Program-made: the position numbers and the translations under genes
Notes under the pieces: generated by a model
The model's database searches: none
What the model was told of the DNA's origin: nothing
Seen by the model: only the letters and a program-made list of their open reading frames with translations
Assembly: GCA_002412495.1 (NCBI GenBank)
Contig: DHVE01000068.1
Span: forward strand, 1-64,000
Length of the DNA: 64,000 bases
Direction: 5' to 3'
Source of the DNA: Betaproteobacteria bacterium UBA5216
Lineage (GTDB): Bacteria > Pseudomonadota > Gammaproteobacteria > Burkholderiales > SG8-41
Part shown: positions 50,846 to 59,284 of the stretch, in pieces
Numbering within the stretch: position 1 is the stretch's first letter
How the letters are laid out: every line of letters begins with the position of its first letter

Positions 50846-52018
50846 TTACTTTCCAGGGACGTTGCGAGCGAACATATGTGGGCCGATTTCGGAAACCTTA
50901 CGCACACCCACATAACCGAAGGTTCGCTCCATTTCATCCGACAGTATCTTGATCGCCCGCGCGGCGCCCGCCTGACCGCCGCAGGCCGTGCCATAAAGCG
51001 TTGCGCGGCCGACAAGTACCATCTTGGCGCCAAGGCCCAATGCCTTGACGATGTCACTGCCGCGGCGGATGCCGCTGTCGAGGATCACCGTGCAGCGGTC
51101 GCCGACAGCTGCCACGATTTCGGGCAGCACGTCGATGGTGGCTATGGCGCTGTCGAAGGCGCGTCCGCCATGATTCGACACGACAATGCCATCGGCACCC
51201 GCATCGACGGCGGCCCGCGCCTGTTCCGCGCTCAGGATGCTCTTGACGATGAGTTTGTGCGGCCAGAAGTCGCGGAATTTCCGGATGTGTTCCCAGGTCA
51301 TCGCCTGGAACGCCTTCGGACGCACGCGCGTTATGCCATCGAGCACGGTATGGCGGTAGCGGTCGGGAAAGTTGGCGTTGGTGGGCAGGCCTTCGTTCAT
51401 GACGTATTTGCGCATCACGCGCCACATCCAGCCGGGGTGCATCAGCATGTCCACCGCCGCCGTCACATTGGGCTTGAACGGAAACGAGAAACCGTTGCGC
51501 TCGTTGTGTTCGCGCCCGCGGCCCGGCGCGGCGTCGATAGTCACCACCAGCGCTTCCCAACCGAGGTCGCGCGCGCGCGTGACCATTTCGTACGAGCCCG
51601 CTTCATCCGCCCAAGGGTAAAGCTGGAACCACTTGCGTGCGTCGGGCACTGCCCTGCTGACTTCTTCCATCGAAGTCAGCGCGCCGGTGGCCAGTGTGAA
51701 TGGAATGCCCGCCGCGGCCGCGGCACGCGCCAGTTCGATCTCGCCTTGATACCACATCAGTCCCGCGCTGCCGGTGGGCGCGATGCCGAACGGCAGATTG
51801 ATGCGTTGGCCGAAGATTTCGGTGCCGAGGTCGCGCTTCGACCAATCGTTGAGAAAATGCGTGTGCAGTTTGATGCGTTGAAACGCCGCGCGGTTTTCTT
51901 CGAGCGAAAGCCCGTCCTCGGTGCCCTTGTCGACGTATTCAAAGATGCCCTTGGGCAGGCGGCGCTGCGCAATCTCGCGCAGATCGAAAATGTTGTAACA
52001 CTGATCAAGGTTTGTCAT
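50846..52018 (-). CDS. FMN-dependent 2-hydroxy-acid dehydrogenase (LldD type)
   Basis: 390 residues of the L-lactate/mandelate/glycolate oxidising family. FMN and active-site marks: YVDKGTEDGLSLEENRAAF, GIAPTGSAGLMWYQGE, FQLYPWADEAG, LVVTIDAAPGRGREHNERNG, VKSILSAEQARAAVDAGADGIVVSNHGGRAFDSA (catalytic His and substrate Arg), DSGIRRGSDIVKALGLGAKMVLVGRATLYG. The HGGRQLD motif is HGGRAFD. The product would be a 2-keto acid with electrons going to quinone or oxygen. Substrate not fixed by sequence. A hairpin lies just upstream. Confidence 0.93.
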   Translation of the reverse strand: MTNLDQCYNIFDLREIAQRRLPKGIFEYVDKGTEDGLSLEENRAAFQRIKLHTHFLNDWSKRDLGTEIFGQRINLPFGIAPTGSAGLMWYQGEIELARAAAAAGIPFTLATGALTSMEEVSRAVPDARKWFQLYPWADEAGSYEMVTRARDLGWEALVVTIDAAPGRGREHNERNGFSFPFKPNVTAAVDMLMHPGWMWRVMRKYVMNEGLPTNANFPDRYRHTVLDGITRVRPKAFQAMTWEHIRKFRDFWPHKLIVKSILSAEQARAAVDAGADGIVVSNHGGRAFDSAIATIDVLPEIVAAVGDRCTVILDSGIRRGSDIVKALGLGAKMVLVGRATLYGTACGGQAGAARAIKILSDEMERTFGYVGVRKVSEIGPHMFARNVPGK

Positions 52019-52115
52019 TGGATAGTTCTTTCGAAACGATTCATACGTTTGTTGATTCGCAACTCTTCAGATTCGAAATAGAAAGCACGTGCGGAAATGC
52101 TTGCGGATAGGTCCC

Positions 52116-52132
52116 TTCCCCCTGAAGGGGAA
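52116..52132 (-). terminator. Short hairpin between SMP-30 and FMN dehydrogenase genes
   Basis: TTCCCC and GGGGAA pair across a five-base loop in the 167-base gap. On the minus strand it follows the SMP-30 gene but has no good T-tract, so it is a weak terminator or a dispersed repeat. Confidence 0.3.
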
Positions 52133-52185
52133 AGAGTCCCTTTGAATTGCCGTTTCATCGGAGCCTGAATAGATACGTTGATTCG

Positions 52186-53088
52186 TTACTTGCGTAATTT
52201 ATACCAGGGATGCGGATTGCCCGGCACCTTCACGCGCAGGGTGTACACCGAAGTATGTGCGCAGCAGAACAGCGTACGCATGTCCGGCCCGCCGAAAGCG
52301 AAATTTACCGACTGCTCAGGGAACTTGATGATGCCCACGCGCTTGCCGTCGGGCGCCATCACCCAGATACCGCCGGGGCCGGTGCAGTACACGCGACCGA
52401 GGCTGTCGACTTTCAGGCCGTCGGGGATGCCGGGCTCCGTGCCTTCGTTCATGTCGCAGAATATGCCGCGGCTCACCATGTTGCCGGCGGCGTCGAGATT
52501 GATCTTGTGTATGTATTTGGATGAACGCGTGTTGGCCACATACAGCGTGCGCTCGTCCGGTGAGAACGCAAGGCCGTTCGGATATTCACAATTCGCGATC
52601 AGGCTGACGGTGCCGTCGGTCGCCACGCGATACACGCCCGCGCCGTCCCACAGATTGTTGTCGCCGGCGCGGCCGGGAATTTCGCGCTCGTGGTAGGGAC
52701 GGCGTTTGTCGGGGTCGGTAAAGTAAATGCTGCCGTTGGTGTGACACACCACGTCGTTTGGGCGGCTGAATCGCCCGCCCTTGTAATTGCCGGCCAGCAC
52801 TTCCACCTTGCCGTCGGCGCCCGTGCGTGTGACCTTGCGCCCATCACCTTCGCACACGATCAGCCGGCCCTGCAAATCAAAGGTGGTGCCATTGCCGCCC
52901 TCGGTGTTGCGCACGAGTTCCGCTTTCTGGCCGATTTTGACTTTGTGTAGCCGGTTCGGCCGCAGATCGACGAAATACCAGAAATCATCCGGATGCCACA
53001 GCGGGCCTTCGGTAAAGGTAAATCCGCTGGCGATGGTGACCGCATCGGTGGTTTCGAGGACTTCGGGCAGATAGTTTGCGGCGGACAT
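52186..53088 (-). CDS. SMP-30/gluconolactonase-family lactonase
   Basis: 300 residues from the ATG at 53088, which follows AAGGAGCAACGC. The metal ligand blocks are all visible: FTEGPLWHPDDFWYFVDL (Glu), FSRPNDVVCHTNGSIYFTDP (Asn), YPNGLAFSPDERTLYVANT and GIPDGLKVDSLGRVYCTGPGG (Asp). It is the third SMP-30-type propeller of the window and the most canonical. It could hydrolyse a sugar-acid lactone, producing a hydroxy acid that the FMN dehydrogenase downstream might oxidise (inference). Confidence 0.92.
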   Translation of the reverse strand: MSAANYLPEVLETTDAVTIASGFTFTEGPLWHPDDFWYFVDLRPNRLHKVKIGQKAELVRNTEGGNGTTFDLQGRLIVCEGDGRKVTRTGADGKVEVLAGNYKGGRFSRPNDVVCHTNGSIYFTDPDKRRPYHEREIPGRAGDNNLWDGAGVYRVATDGTVSLIANCEYPNGLAFSPDERTLYVANTRSSKYIHKINLDAAGNMVSRGIFCDMNEGTEPGIPDGLKVDSLGRVYCTGPGGIWVMAPDGKRVGIIKFPEQSVNFAFGGPDMRTLFCCAHTSVYTLRVKVPGNPHPWYKLRK

Positions 53089-53652
53089 GCGTTGCTCCTT
53101 GATCGAGTGAGTAAATAGTGAATCCGGATTGGCAGGAGTGTAAAGCTTCATCGAAAAGGTTGCATCGATCAGCGGATTTCTTGCGGTTACCCGTGTGCGG
53201 TATCAGCTGCTTGGCACGGTGGGCCTCACTCTCCCCAATACATGGGCAACGCCCGATGGCCCATCTCCCTTGGCCTATTGCAACCCAACGCAACCCAACG
53301 CAACCCAACGCAACCCAACAGTGAAAATCGTAGAGAGTGTCCCTCGCTTTTCTGACGCGTTTGAATTCGATTGCGAGTATCTGTTGCACTCGCTCCTTCC
53401 CATCGGGTTGGACAACAAGCGGCAAGGCAAATTTTTCTTCGTAAAAACAACTGGTTAAGTTTGTGCTTTGCTATTGAATTTGTAACTCGGGACCGGGGAA
53501 GCAAACCCGTCGAACGAAATCGTTGCGTGCCGCAGAGGGTTTCTGGGGGCTTGCTGGTGCGATTATGCAGCGCCAGTACTTGCGCTAGATCAAACTGACC
53601 GGGATCGAAGGCTGATATGTTTGAACTTCTCTAAACCAAAACGGGCTTGAAC
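53089..53652. other. Intergenic region, 564 bases, no recognisable gene
   Basis: No frame here resembles a known protein and the frames that exist are broken by a repeat. It holds a 10-base tandem repeat at 53280-53319 and, from about 53320, a stretch visibly richer in A and T than the neighbours that leads into the macro-domain gene. The AT-rich part may contain its promoter, but I could not choose one. Confidence 0.6.
53280..53319 (+). repeat. Tandem repeat, 10-base unit, four copies
   Basis: GCAACCCAAC is repeated four times without error. Such perfect short-unit arrays are prone to copy-number change. The non-coding position and short unit exclude a CRISPR. Confidence 0.9.
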
Positions 53653-54141
53653 ATGATCATCGAAGTCAGCGGGGATATTTTGTTAACCAAGGCGCAGGTT
53701 ATTGCACATGGGGTGGCCCCCAACGATCCCTTTAACAGCGGACTGGCACTACAGTTGCGGACCAGTTGGCCGTCGATGTACAAGGATTTCCGCCACTATT
53801 GCCAAAGCCGGCATCCCAAGACGGGTGGTTTGTGGGCGTGGATGGGCGCCGATGGCAAGCGGGTCATCAATCTTTTTACGCAGGATGCCGCATATCACGC
53901 CGGTGAGAAACCGGGGCGTGCAACGCTGCATCATGTCGGTCATGCGTTACGAGAGCTGCGGCAACTTATCGAGGCCGAAAATTTCAGCAGCGTGTCGCTG
54001 CCCCGCCTTGCAACGGGAGTCGGCGGCCTGGAATGGAAAGATGTCAGCCCGCTCATTACGCAGAATCTGGGCGACCTGAAGATACCGGTGATTATCTATA
54101 CCACGTATCACGCCGGGCAAGCGGCAGCGGAGGGGTTGTAG
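53653..54141 (+). CDS. Macro-domain (ADP-ribose binding) protein, TARG1-like
   Basis: 162 residues consisting of one macro domain: MIIEVSGDILLTKAQVIAHGV, NDPFNSGLALQLRTSWPSMYKDF, then VINLFTQDAAYHAGEKPGRATLHHVGHALREL and SLPRLATGVGGLEWKDVSPLI. GDIL, GLA and RLATGVGGLEW correspond to the ADP-ribose pocket. The layout is like the ALC1/TARG1 (DarG) branch, whose members reverse ADP-ribosylation of DNA or of acidic residues. No DarT-like toxin gene or other ADP-ribosyltransferase is nearby. A TTG two codons upstream is an alternative start. Confidence 0.88.
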   Translation: MIIEVSGDILLTKAQVIAHGVAPNDPFNSGLALQLRTSWPSMYKDFRHYCQSRHPKTGGLWAWMGADGKRVINLFTQDAAYHAGEKPGRATLHHVGHALRELRQLIEAENFSSVSLPRLATGVGGLEWKDVSPLITQNLGDLKIPVIIYTTYHAGQAAAEGL

Positions 54142-54202
54142 GCGTTATCCAGTATTCGCGGGTGGGGAATATGCCGGCTTTGAGCAGATGGCGTACCTGC
54201 TT

Positions 54203-55408
54203 CTATACCACCAGACGTTTTTTCAAATCCGCGATCTGCCCGTCCTGGTAACCAAGTTCGCGCAGGATTTCATCGGTGTGTTCGCCGCAATCCGGCGTGA
54301 CGCTGCGTATCTCATTCGGCGTGCGTGACAAGCGCACCGGCTGATTGATGAGGCCGATGTCGCCGAGTTGCGGATGGTGTATCGGTGCCGACATTTTGTT
54401 GTGTTGCACCTGCGGATCGGCGAACACTTCATTCATTTTGTAAATCGGTCCGCCCGCCACGCCGCCCGCCTCGAAACGCGCCGACCAGTAGGCGCTGGTT
54501 TGCTTAACCATGGCTTCCTGCAAATCCTTGTTGAGCGCCGCGCGATTGGCCGAGCGCGCCTTGCTGTCTTTGTATTCGGGCTTGTCGATCAAATGTTCAA
54601 GGCCGAGCGCCTTGCACAGCCGGCCGTACATTTCGTTGCCGCCGGCGGCGATGTTCATGTAACCGTCAGCGGTCTGGAACACGCCGGTGGGGATAGACGT
54701 CGGATGATCGTTGCCCGCTTGCTCGGGCACTTCGTGATCGATGGTCCAGCGCGCCGCCTGAAAATCCAGCAGCCCGATCATGGCGTTGAGCAGCGACACT
54801 TCCACCCACTGGCCTTCGCCGGAGACTTCACGCTCCAGCAGCGCGGTTAACACACCCAGCGCACAATATAAACCTGCTGCGGAATCCGACACCGCGCAGC
54901 CCGCGCGCATCGGCCCACGCCCCGGTTCGCCGGTGATCGCCATCAGGCCGCCCATGCCCTGCGTCACCTGATCGAAACCCGGCCGCTTGGCATAAGGCCC
55001 ATCCTGTCCAAAGCCGGAAATGCTCGCGAGCACGATTTTTTTATTGATCTTTTTCAGCGACTCGTAATCGATGCCGAGCCGGAATTTCACATCGGGGCGA
55101 AAGTTTTCCGCGACGACATCCGAACGCTCGACCAGTTGATTAAAAATTTTCAGACCATCGGGGTCTTTCATGTTGAGCGTGAAGCCGCGCTTGTTGCGAT
55201 GCAGATTCTGAAAATCCGCGCCGTTGCGCGAGCCGCCCCACGCTTCGGGCAGGCCGAGCCCCGGTGGCGATTCAATCTTGATCACGTCCGCGCCCCAGTC
55301 AGCGAGCTGGCGCACGCAGGTGGGGCCGGAGCGCACGCGGGTCATATCGATGACGCGAAAACGCGCAAGGGGGCCGCGGCGCGGCGCGGTGGCATGCTTT
55401 GCATTCAT
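54203..55408 (-). CDS. CaiB/BaiF family (class III) CoA transferase
   Basis: 401 residues from the ATG at 55408 (AAGGACTACCC upstream). Blocks: VIDMTRVRSGPTCVRQLADWGADVIKIESP, LDLNMKDPDG-like FTLNMKDPDGLKIFNQLVERSDVVAENFRPDV, SISGFGQDGPYAKRPGFDQVTQGMGG, AVSDSAAGLYCALGVLTALLERE. The Asp in VSDSAAG is the catalytic carboxylate that forms the CoA thioester intermediate. It would activate an organic acid such as formate, oxalate, succinate-type or aromatic acid derivatives. It converges with the macro-domain gene. Substrate unknown. Confidence 0.92.
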   Translation of the reverse strand: MNAKHATAPRRGPLARFRVIDMTRVRSGPTCVRQLADWGADVIKIESPPGLGLPEAWGGSRNGADFQNLHRNKRGFTLNMKDPDGLKIFNQLVERSDVVAENFRPDVKFRLGIDYESLKKINKKIVLASISGFGQDGPYAKRPGFDQVTQGMGGLMAITGEPGRGPMRAGCAVSDSAAGLYCALGVLTALLEREVSGEGQWVEVSLLNAMIGLLDFQAARWTIDHEVPEQAGNDHPTSIPTGVFQTADGYMNIAAGGNEMYGRLCKALGLEHLIDKPEYKDSKARSANRAALNKDLQEAMVKQTSAYWSARFEAGGVAGGPIYKMNEVFADPQVQHNKMSAPIHHPQLGDIGLINQPVRLSRTPNEIRSVTPDCGEHTDEILRELGYQDGQIADLKKRLVV

Positions 55409-55793
55409 GGCGGGTAGTCCTTGAGGGGTAAACGACTGATCCGGTGTGAGTCGCCGTGCGGTTCTCACCGGTTATGAACCGCAAGTTTCGCATAAAATGC
55501 CGGCGCTTTGCGCGCACGGTGAAGTCTGGCTGCGACGGAGAGAGCCGCAGCGCAATAAACCGGATCAGCGGTTTAAATCCCCGTGTACCAGTGATAACCG
55601 CTGTCTTCCCTATGGCCACGCTTGCCGCAGGTATCGGCGCATTGAATTCCACGCAGCGCGCGTGCCGCAACTCTCAATGGCGACCCCTTCGTGAAGCGCC
55701 CCCGGGGGGTGAGCGCCGTTGACCTGCCACTGGACCATTACACCCAAACTTGGTGGCGATCCAACCCAACCGTAATTGATCTAGAATCGAAAC
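55409..55793. other. Intergenic region, 385 bases, with a gene remnant
   Basis: Apart from the oxidoreductase remnant at 55573-55675, nothing coding is recognisable. The rest is upstream sequence of the CoA transferase gene and, on the other side, the start region of a plus-strand ORF. Confidence 0.6.
55573..55675 (-). pseudogene. Deletion remnant of a YedY/MsrP-like molybdopterin oxidoreductase
   Basis: Read on the minus strand, this stretch encodes GIQCADTCGK fused to RGHREDSGYHWYTGI and a stop. Both parts match the intact gene at 56.9-57.6 kb: VVFHCADTYGK (residues 156-166) and GKGGYWEDRGYQWYAGI (its C-terminus), with about 70 codons missing between them. The join falls at GGCAAG, present at both places in the intact gene. 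The 5' bases (GCGCGCTGCGTGG) also resemble those coding for SARYVV, with one base lost. It is a short decayed paralogue. Confidence 0.7.
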
Positions 55794-56195
55794 ATGAGTA
55801 GCGTCCGTCGCCCGCCCGGCTTTATACCGGGTTACATGACCGAGGATCTGGAACTGCGCGAAATCGCCGGGCCGAGGCGTTACACGTCGCGAACAAACGG
55901 ACCCGTCGAGCACATTACGCTTGCCACCGGACAGGGCGAACGCATGGGCTACATCTATGCCAACGACGAGGATGCCGCCGCCGGCTGGTGTGCTGCCAGC
56001 GGCGCGAGTCCCGCAGCGCAGAACCTCGCCGCCCCATGGATGCAGATGCTGGCTGATGCGAAGCAACGCGGTCTCAAACCGAGCGCCGCGCTTGACGAGA
56101 TGCTTCGCGTAACCCATTTTAATTCGCACGTTGTGCCCGGCTCGCGCAGGACCTCCGCGAGTCTTGACGTCCTCAAAAAGCTCGCCGATGGCTGA
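55794..56195 (+). CDS. Hypothetical protein
   Basis: 133 residues, not recognised. It begins MSSVRRPPGFIPGYMTEDLE, then HITLATGQGERMGYIYANDEDAAAGWCAASGASPAAQ and a helical C-terminal half ending DVLKKLADG. No signal peptide or membrane segment is seen. There is no strong ribosome site (GAATCGAAAC before the ATG). The sequence has the mixed alpha-beta look of a folded protein and codon use is similar to neighbours. A second unrecognised gene follows on the same strand after 153 bases; a paired function is possible but untested. Confidence 0.55.
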   Translation: MSSVRRPPGFIPGYMTEDLELREIAGPRRYTSRTNGPVEHITLATGQGERMGYIYANDEDAAAGWCAASGASPAAQNLAAPWMQMLADAKQRGLKPSAALDEMLRVTHFNSHVVPGSRRTSASLDVLKKLADG

Positions 56196-56348
56196 TAACG
56201 GCGGCCGCATCGTACGTTCCACGTCACTGCCGGACTCAGAAGGGCAGCACGCCGAGATGCCTCCACGGCATGGCTGTCAAAATGATAGCGCCGATGGAGG
56301 GAGACTCGCGGTGAAGTTGCGCGGATCACGTGCGCGCACGGGATTGGT

Positions 56349-56789
56349 ATGAAGGATGTAATCCGCTACACGGTCGGCAACGAGCAGAATCCGGGCGACC
56401 CGTTCGGTCGCAGCAGCCTCGTCATTCAAATTAGTGGCAGTGCGCGGCTCGACCAGTTCACGCGGGGCGGAAACGCTGCTTGGTCGGGCACGGTTACGGC
56501 GAGCGCGCTCGATCAGTTCTGGCGCGCTCTTGAAGAGGCTGCATTTCCGGATTTCCCCAGTCATCCGGTGCCGGGCGGCTCGGCGATTCGAGATCTCAAT
56601 GTTGGCGGTCGAGGTGGTAAGTCGGCTTATATTGCGTATCACGCGGCCGTGGCCATGCCCGGCTACAACACGGCATTCGCCATCCTTGACACCGTGATAC
56701 GTCAGATCAGCGAAGGCACGGTCAAGGTCGGCCCCGACGGGGCCAACCAAATTGTCGAAGCGGTCCATCGCGTGTTTCCGCCTCAATAA
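56349..56789 (+). CDS. Hypothetical protein
   Basis: 146 residues starting at an ATG (MKDVIRYTVGNEQNPGDPFG). Features include a beta-rich first half (SSLVIQISGSARLDQFTRGG, AWSGTVTASALDQFWRALEEAAFPDFP) and SAYIAYHAAVAMPGYNTAF followed by helices. The residue pattern is similar to small cytosolic domains that occur next to immunity or unannotated genes in environmental bacteria, but I cannot name a family. No signal peptide. It converges with the molybdopterin oxidoreductase gene. Probably real because of its consistent amino-acid composition. Confidence 0.6.
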   Translation: MKDVIRYTVGNEQNPGDPFGRSSLVIQISGSARLDQFTRGGNAAWSGTVTASALDQFWRALEEAAFPDFPSHPVPGGSAIRDLNVGGRGGKSAYIAYHAAVAMPGYNTAFAILDTVIRQISEGTVKVGPDGANQIVEAVHRVFPPQ

Positions 56790-56859
56790 TCCGCATCCTT
56801 GTCCTTGCCGGCTGAATTCTGGTGCTGGTCTTGCTGAGTACGTCAGGACATTGCCTGTA

Positions 56860-57621
56860 TCAGATGCCCGCGTACCACTGATAGCCGCGGTCTTCCCAGT
56901 AGCCGCCCTTGCCGCGGCCAAGGTGCGCGAAGCTTTCCACCAGTTCCAGGCGCGTCAGGAACTTGGCGTGTTTGTAGCCGAGCTGCCGCTCCACGCGCAG
57001 CCGCAGCGGCGCGCCGTTGGCGACCGGCACCGGCTTGCCGTTTAACGCGTACGCAACGATAGTTTGCGCGTGATAGGCGTCATCGAGGTCGATGCTTTCG
57101 TAGTACGGTGTTTTGGTTTCACTCTTGCCGTAGGTGTCGGCGCAATGAAACACCACGTAGCGCGCCGAAGCCTTGGGCTTGGCGAGCGCGAGGATTTGTG
57201 CCAGCGGCACGCCGGTCCATTGGCCGATGGCGCTCCAGCCTTCGACGCAATCGTGGCGCGTGATTTGCGTGCGGCTGGGCATGGCGCGCAGTTGCGCGAG
57301 CGTCAGCGTGGAAGGCGTTTCGACCAGGCCGTCCACGGTGAGCGTCCAATTCACAAAGCCCTCGGCGGCCATCGCGCGATATGCGGGGTCGTCCGGGTTG
57401 ATGCTGCCGTTGCCGCGAAACGTCGGCGAGAGATCGGCCACGGAAAACTCTTGCGCCATCGAAACACGGCCGCCAACGAATTGATGCACGCCCTGGTTGA
57501 TCGACTCACCCACCGACAGCACTTTGGTAAACCACGGGCTCATGTTCAGGCGGTCGCAACCCGCCAGCGCGAGTGTCGATACGCCCGCGAATGCGCGTTG
57601 CAGAAACTGGCGTTTATTCAT
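56860..57621 (-). CDS. Sulfite-oxidase-fold molybdopterin oxidoreductase, lipoprotein-like
   Basis: 253 residues with the oxidoreductase molybdopterin-binding domain. The leader MNKRQFLQRAFAGVSTLALA ends in a lipobox LAGC (Cys22), with only one Arg of a Tat pair in the usual place (KRQFLQ). Cys125 in TRHDCVEGWSAIGQWTGVPL is the molybdenum ligand and the loop KHAKFLTRLEL is typical of the SUOX/YedY group. It lacks the dimerisation domain of sulfite oxidases. The following gene encodes a cytochrome b561-type membrane protein with an eight-base overlap, likely the electron acceptor or donor. Confidence 0.9.
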   Translation of the reverse strand: MNKRQFLQRAFAGVSTLALAGCDRLNMSPWFTKVLSVGESINQGVHQFVGGRVSMAQEFSVADLSPTFRGNGSINPDDPAYRAMAAEGFVNWTLTVDGLVETPSTLTLAQLRAMPSRTQITRHDCVEGWSAIGQWTGVPLAQILALAKPKASARYVVFHCADTYGKSETKTPYYESIDLDDAYHAQTIVAYALNGKPVPVANGAPLRLRVERQLGYKHAKFLTRLELVESFAHLGRGKGGYWEDRGYQWYAGI

Positions 57622-58480
57622 GGGGGTCTCCTTGCGTGCGCGGGGCGATGCGATAGTTGCCGGTGATCATCGAGCGCAGGTGGTTCCACAGGCCACTGAT
57701 GATGACCTCGAACACGTGAATCATCACAAACGCCACCAGCGTCCATGCCAGAATAAAATGCAGCGTTCGCGCCGATTGCCGGCCGCCGAGCAGATCGACC
57801 CAGCCGGGAAAGATTGAGTTCAGCCAGGGCGACATGGCCCAGCCCGCGATGATGATGCCCGGCATTAGCACGAATATCACCGCGATATAGGCGAGCTTTT
57901 GCAGCACATTGTAACGCTTGGCGTCCTCGCCTTTCGGATGCCTGAACAGAATGTGATCGATGATCGAGCGGCCGATGCCGCGCCAGTCGGCTTTTGTGGG
58001 CAGCAGGTCGCGCGTCAAATGGCGGCTGAAAAACGCATACAGCACATAGGCGATGCCGTTCAGCACGAACAGCCACGCAAAGAAAAAATGCCACGCGCGC
58101 GCATCCGCCAGCGAATAAAACCCGGGGATCGTCATCCAGTGTGGAAACGCCACGTCGTTGGGTTTGCCATCGGCATTGGTAGACACGCCCAGCAGTCCGG
58201 TGGTGTTGAACTCGTGCCCTAACACACGCGTGACGCCGGCCAACTGCCCGTTGGTTTCCCGGGAGGTGATCTGCAGCAGCGAGGGCTTGCCGGTGTACGA
58301 CGACTTGCCCCAATCCAGCGACGGATGCGCGTTGAAAATCATCAGCCCGCTCATTAGCAAAATCGTCAGCGAGATCACGTTGGACCAGTGCATGATGCGC
58401 ACCGGCAGCGTGTGGCGGTAATACAGGTAACTCGAAGGCGCGGCGGCGCGCTCGCCGGCCGTGGTGACAGTAGTGGTCAT
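57614..58480 (-). CDS. Cytochrome b561-type transmembrane protein
   Basis: 288 residues from the ATG at 58480 (GGGAGATGTC upstream). Four hydrophobic segments bear His candidates for two b-type hemes: RIMHWSNVISLTILLMSGLM, WHFFFAWLFVLNGIAYVLYA, LAYIAVIFVLMPGIIIAGWA and LHFILAWTLVAFVMIHVFEVII. The family is the bacterial di-heme cytochrome b561/Ni-Fe hydrogenase b-subunit type. It takes the place of MsrQ as the quinone link of the molybdopterin enzyme encoded downstream (overlap eight bases). A long periplasmic loop of about 80 residues after the first helix is notable. Confidence 0.9.
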   Translation of the reverse strand: MTTTVTTAGERAAAPSSYLYYRHTLPVRIMHWSNVISLTILLMSGLMIFNAHPSLDWGKSSYTGKPSLLQITSRETNGQLAGVTRVLGHEFNTTGLLGVSTNADGKPNDVAFPHWMTIPGFYSLADARAWHFFFAWLFVLNGIAYVLYAFFSRHLTRDLLPTKADWRGIGRSIIDHILFRHPKGEDAKRYNVLQKLAYIAVIFVLMPGIIIAGWAMSPWLNSIFPGWVDLLGGRQSARTLHFILAWTLVAFVMIHVFEVIISGLWNHLRSMITGNYRIAPRTQGDPHE

Positions 58481-58597
58481 GACATCTCCCGCGGATGAAC
58501 TACTGATAGGTCGCCAGAAATCCGGAAACCTTACATGCGCGCGCGACCGCACGCACATGCCCGACGGGGTTAAAAATAATTCTTTATTAACAGATGC

Positions 58598-59284
58598 TTA
58601 TGATTTGTTCGCGCGCTGCGCGACGTGCAGCATGTTGGCTTGCTCGGCAAACCATTCCTCGGCAAAGGCCGTGTCGCGCAGCTCGTTGTAGTAAGGCCCG
58701 CCGAGTGTGTGGTGTACGTTGCCGGGGTTTTCGAGCGGCGCGTCGTAACCCACCAAATGGTTCCAGCGATGCGGCAACTCGCCGATCAGATCATCGTTGT
58801 TCAGCCATTTGAATTGATGCAGTTGCAGACCGCTGGCGGTGTTCACGTAGTCGGGTGTGAGGGCGCGGCACTTCGCGCAATTCATCAGCATCACGCTCGA
58901 CCAGTTCTTTTTTTCGTATTTCGATTGTGGTTCGTTGAGAAACTTCGTCGTTTCTTTGGGCACGTGGTTGTGCTTCACCACCTGCAGCGCATACCGTTCA
59001 TCGCGCAGTGCCCACAGTTTGGCAATGTCGTCCAGCACCAGCATGTCGCTGTCCATGAACAAGGCCCAGCCTTCGTAGTTGCAAAGGTAGGGCGTCAGGA
59101 AGCGCGTGAACGAAAAATCCGTCGATTGCAGCGGATCGCGTGAACGGGTAAAAATGCCTTTCAGCGACGAGAGCATCAATGGTACAAACTCAACGGGCGC
59201 CGAGGCGCGGCGCGCAATGCTGTGCTGCAAAACATACAACGCAGCCGACTCGCGGCCATCGTAGCCGATAAAAACTCGAATCAT
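58598..59284 (-). CDS. Glycosyltransferase-like protein (GT-A fold)
   Basis: 228 residues from the ATG at 59284 (a longer start adds six residues). The sequence MIRVFIGYDGRESAALYVLQ, YLCNYEGWALFMDSDMLVLDDI with the metal-binding Asp-Ser-Asp at 78-80, and PHRWNHLVGYD, PGNVHHTLGGPYY in the C-terminal half match the GT8-like family of small bacterial sugar transferases. Cytosolic and without membrane segments. It is divergent from the ACP gene at 59.5 kb, suggesting a link to a lipid or surface glycan, but acceptor and donor are unknown. Confidence 0.88.
   Translation of the reverse strand: MIRVFIGYDGRESAALYVLQHSIARRASAPVEFVPLMLSSLKGIFTRSRDPLQSTDFSFTRFLTPYLCNYEGWALFMDSDMLVLDDIAKLWALRDERYALQVVKHNHVPKETTKFLNEPQSKYEKKNWSSVMLMNCAKCRALTPDYVNTASGLQLHQFKWLNNDDLIGELPHRWNHLVGYDAPLENPGNVHHTLGGPYYNELRDTAFAEEWFAEQANMLHVAQRANKS

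Noticed and set aside
50807..52081. Plus-strand open frame of 424 codons
   Set aside because: Antisense to the FMN dehydrogenase, whose active-site motifs are all present; no ribosome site or family match.
53280..53319. CRISPR-like repeat array
   Set aside because: The 10-base units are contiguous without spacers and there are no cas genes.
55674..56222. Minus-strand frame opposite the 133-residue ORF
   Set aside because: Gly/Arg-rich composition without motif; the plus-strand frame looks more protein-like, though certainty is moderate.
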